Of a stretch of 6,288 nt of DNA, positions 4,645-6,288 are shown one piece after another. The stretch covers positions 1 through 6,288 of the forward strand of contig CANMFV010000064.1 of assembly GCA_947496835.1 (NCBI GenBank), given 5' to 3'. The stretch's first letter is position 1. Every line of letters begins with the position of its first letter. The notes below the pieces were generated by a model. The model was given only the letters and a program-made list of their open reading frames with translations, had not been told where the DNA came from and searched no databases. The stretch comes from Flavobacteriales bacterium. Its GTDB lineage: Bacteria > Bacteroidota > Bacteroidia > Flavobacteriales_D > Crocinitomicaceae. Position numbers and translations under genes: made by a program.

Positions 4645-6288
4645 AACTGAACATTTTCTGATACCCCTCTTGGTATTTCTCAAGAATTTTCTTTCTCTTC
4701 AATTTCAGTGTTGGTGTGAGTTCTCCCCCATCAATTGTAAATTCAGCTGGAAGCAAGGCAATTTTCTTTACTTGTTCCCAATTTCCAAAAACTTGGTTTA
4801 TTTCTGCAACTTCTTGGTTCATTCGATCAATAAAAACACTTTGTTTAATGATTTCCTCGTTGCTCATTGATTGGAAATTTTGTCCATGACGGTGTGCCCA
4901 TTCCTTTGCAAAAGCAAAATTCGGTACTATAAAGGCTGCGGGAAATTTCTCCCCTTCACCAATGACCATAATTTGTTCTATAAAACGTGATTCTTTGAAT
5001 CGATTTTCCATCGCCTGGGGAACAATGTACTTCCCTCCTGACGTTTTAAATATTTCTTTTTTTCTGTCTGTTATTTTTAAGAATTTATCTTCTTGAAACT
5101 CTCCAATATCCCCTGTGTGAAACCACCCTTCTTTGTCAATCACTTCATTTGTTGCTTCTTCATTGTTATAGTAACCCATCATGACGTTTGGTCCTTTGAC
5201 CAAAATCTCTCCGTCAGCCGCGATTTTAACCTGCACACCTTCTATCAATGCTCCAACTGTACCGATGCGAATACCCGTCACAAAATTATTTACCGTGACA
5301 ACGGGTGATGTTTCCGTCAATCCGTAACCTTCTAAAATTGGAATGTCCGCTGCTAGAAAAATCCGTGCTAATCGGGGTTGAAGAGCAGCACTTCCTGAAG
5401 CAATTGCTTTGACGTTTCCACCTAGTGCTTCTTTCCATTTTGAAAAAATCAATTTTCGGGCGATGCCTAACTTAAATTTAAAAAATGGGGAAGTATGAAC
5501 GTTATCATAATTTTCAGCTAAGTTTAAAGCCCAATAAAACAATGTTCTTTTAATGCCTTTTAACTCATCGCCTTTCGCCATGATTTTATCAAAAACTTTT
5601 TCAATCAATCTTGGAACTGCCGAAAACACGTCAGGTTTGACTTCCCTTATATTATCACCGATTGTGTCCATAGATTCAGCAAAATGCACAGAACAACCTA
5701 AATACATGTATAGGTAATGTAACATACGTTCATACACGTGACAAATGGGTAAAAACGTCAATACACGAGAATTATTGTCGGCTGGAATCGGAGCTATACA
5801 TGCGGCAACATTTGACAATAAATTTCGATGAGACAGCATCACTCCCTTCGGATTTCCCGTCGTTCCGGATGTGTAAATAATCGTTACTAAATCCTCGTTT
5901 TTAACCTGTTTCATTCGTTCAAACACAAGATCTGCATCAGTATGCGTTCTTTGGTCTTCGATGTGCGACCAATGCGGAACAGATTCCAACTTATCAAAAG
6001 AGAACAAATGTTCTAAACTAGGAACATCACCACGAACATTGGATATTTTATCTGCTAATTCTTGATTAGATACAATACAAATTTTTGCCGAACAATCATT
6101 TAAAATAAAACGATAGTCATTTTCTGAAATATTCGGGTACAGAGGGACTAAAATTGCACCTGTTTTTTGAACAGCAATATCTAGAATATTCCATTCCAAT
6201 CGATTTGAACTTGCTACCGCAATGCGATCCCCCGCTTGGATGCCCATTGAAATCAATCCACGTGCAACCTTTATGGTTCGATCAATGA
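4643..6288 (-). CDS. Long-chain fatty acid--CoA ligase (AMP-forming), 5' end cut by right window edge
   Basis: About 547 residues are visible; the frame stays open to the window edge, so the true start lies beyond it. The first visible residues, IDRTIKVARGLISMGIQAGDRIAV, match the usual sequence some 40-50 residues into the family, so only a short N-terminus is missing. The in-frame TTG at 6256-6254 is an internal leucine, not the start. The enzyme activates long-chain fatty acids with ATP through an acyl-adenylate and transfers them to CoA. Visible motifs: phosphate-binding loop YTSGTTGNPKG (5843-5875), HVYER (5726-5740), YGLTETSP (5303-5326), WFHTGD (5108-5125), hinge region ITDRKKEIFK (5045-5074), and the C-terminal GELTPTLKLKRK (4691-4726) with the likely catalytic lysine. 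There is no signal peptide in the visible part, so it is cytosolic or membrane-peripheral. It is convergent with the phospholipid operon. The exact chain-length preference cannot be read from the sequence, so no gene symbol is given. Confidence 0.93.
   Translation of the reverse strand, partial: IDRTIKVARGLISMGIQAGDRIAVASSNRLEWNILDIAVQKTGAILVPLYPNISENDYRFILNDCSAKICIVSNQELADKISNVRGDVPSLEHLFSFDKLESVPHWSHIEDQRTHTDADLVFERMKQVKNEDLVTIIYTSGTTGNPKGVMLSHRNLLSNVAACIAPIPADNNSRVLTFLPICHVYERMLHYLYMYLGCSVHFAESMDTIGDNIREVKPDVFSAVPRLIEKVFDKIMAKGDELKGIKRTLFYWALNLAENYDNVHTSPFFKFKLGIARKLIFSKWKEALGGNVKAIASGSAALQPRLARIFLAADIPILEGYGLTETSPVVTVNNFVTGIRIGTVGALIEGVQVKIAADGEILVKGPNVMMGYYNNEEATNEVIDKEGWFHTGDIGEFQEDKFLKITDRKKEIFKTSGGKYIVPQAMENRFKESRFIEQIMVIGEGEKFPAAFIVPNFAFAKEWAHRHGQNFQSMSNEEIIKQSVFIDRMNQEVAEINQVFGNWEQVKKIALLPAEFTIDGGELTPTLKLKRKKILEKYQEGYQKMFS

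Noticed and set aside
6254..6256. TTG (minus strand) as start of the acyl-CoA ligase
   Set aside because: The frame is open to the window edge and the residues before the TTG (IDRTIKVARG) fit the family, so it is an internal leucine of a truncated gene.

Overview
The window looks like a piece of a Bacteroidota chromosome, most likely class Flavobacteriia (Cryomorphaceae/Fluviicola-like is a guess). The DNA is AT-rich. FtsH has the lineage-typical Gly-rich linker and peptidase-domain wording. No start codon has a clear Shine-Dalgarno sequence, and a perfect TAnnTTTG box lies upstream of the main operon. The gene order (divergent biotin ligase, then rsfS-ftsH-...-cdsA-psd) is one I associate with this phylum. 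This is placement by family resemblance, not by a search.

Layout: At the left edge (1-161, minus strand) is the N-terminal part of a biotin--protein ligase that lacks the repressor-type HTH domain. A 62-bp divergent spacer carries the promoter-like box. A tight plus-strand operon follows: rsfS (ribosome silencing factor), ftsH (membrane AAA+ zinc protease), a 66-residue DUF2007-like protein starting at a TTG one base after the ftsH stop, cdsA (CDP-diacylglycerol synthase) overlapping it by 14 bases, and psd (phosphatidylserine decarboxylase, short pyruvoyl type) three bases further on. Next comes a 68-residue secreted Lys/Cys-rich peptide gene with its own promoter-like sequence reaching into the psd end. 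A 36-bp perfect palindrome serves as a terminator, probably in both directions. The rest (4643-6288, minus strand) is a convergent long-chain acyl-CoA ligase gene whose 5' end lies beyond the right edge.

How the genes fit together: the operon joins translation control (RsfS), membrane protein quality control (FtsH) and the first and last dedicated steps of phosphatidylethanolamine synthesis (CdsA, Psd; the middle enzyme PssA is not in the window). The neighbouring acyl-CoA ligase and biotin ligase also touch fatty-acid metabolism, though they are separate transcription units.

I see no mobile element, CRISPR array, RNA gene or clearly new system. The least explained items are the secreted Lys/Cys-rich peptide and the DUF2007-like protein wedged between ftsH and cdsA. 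There is no gene-free stretch longer than 62 bases.
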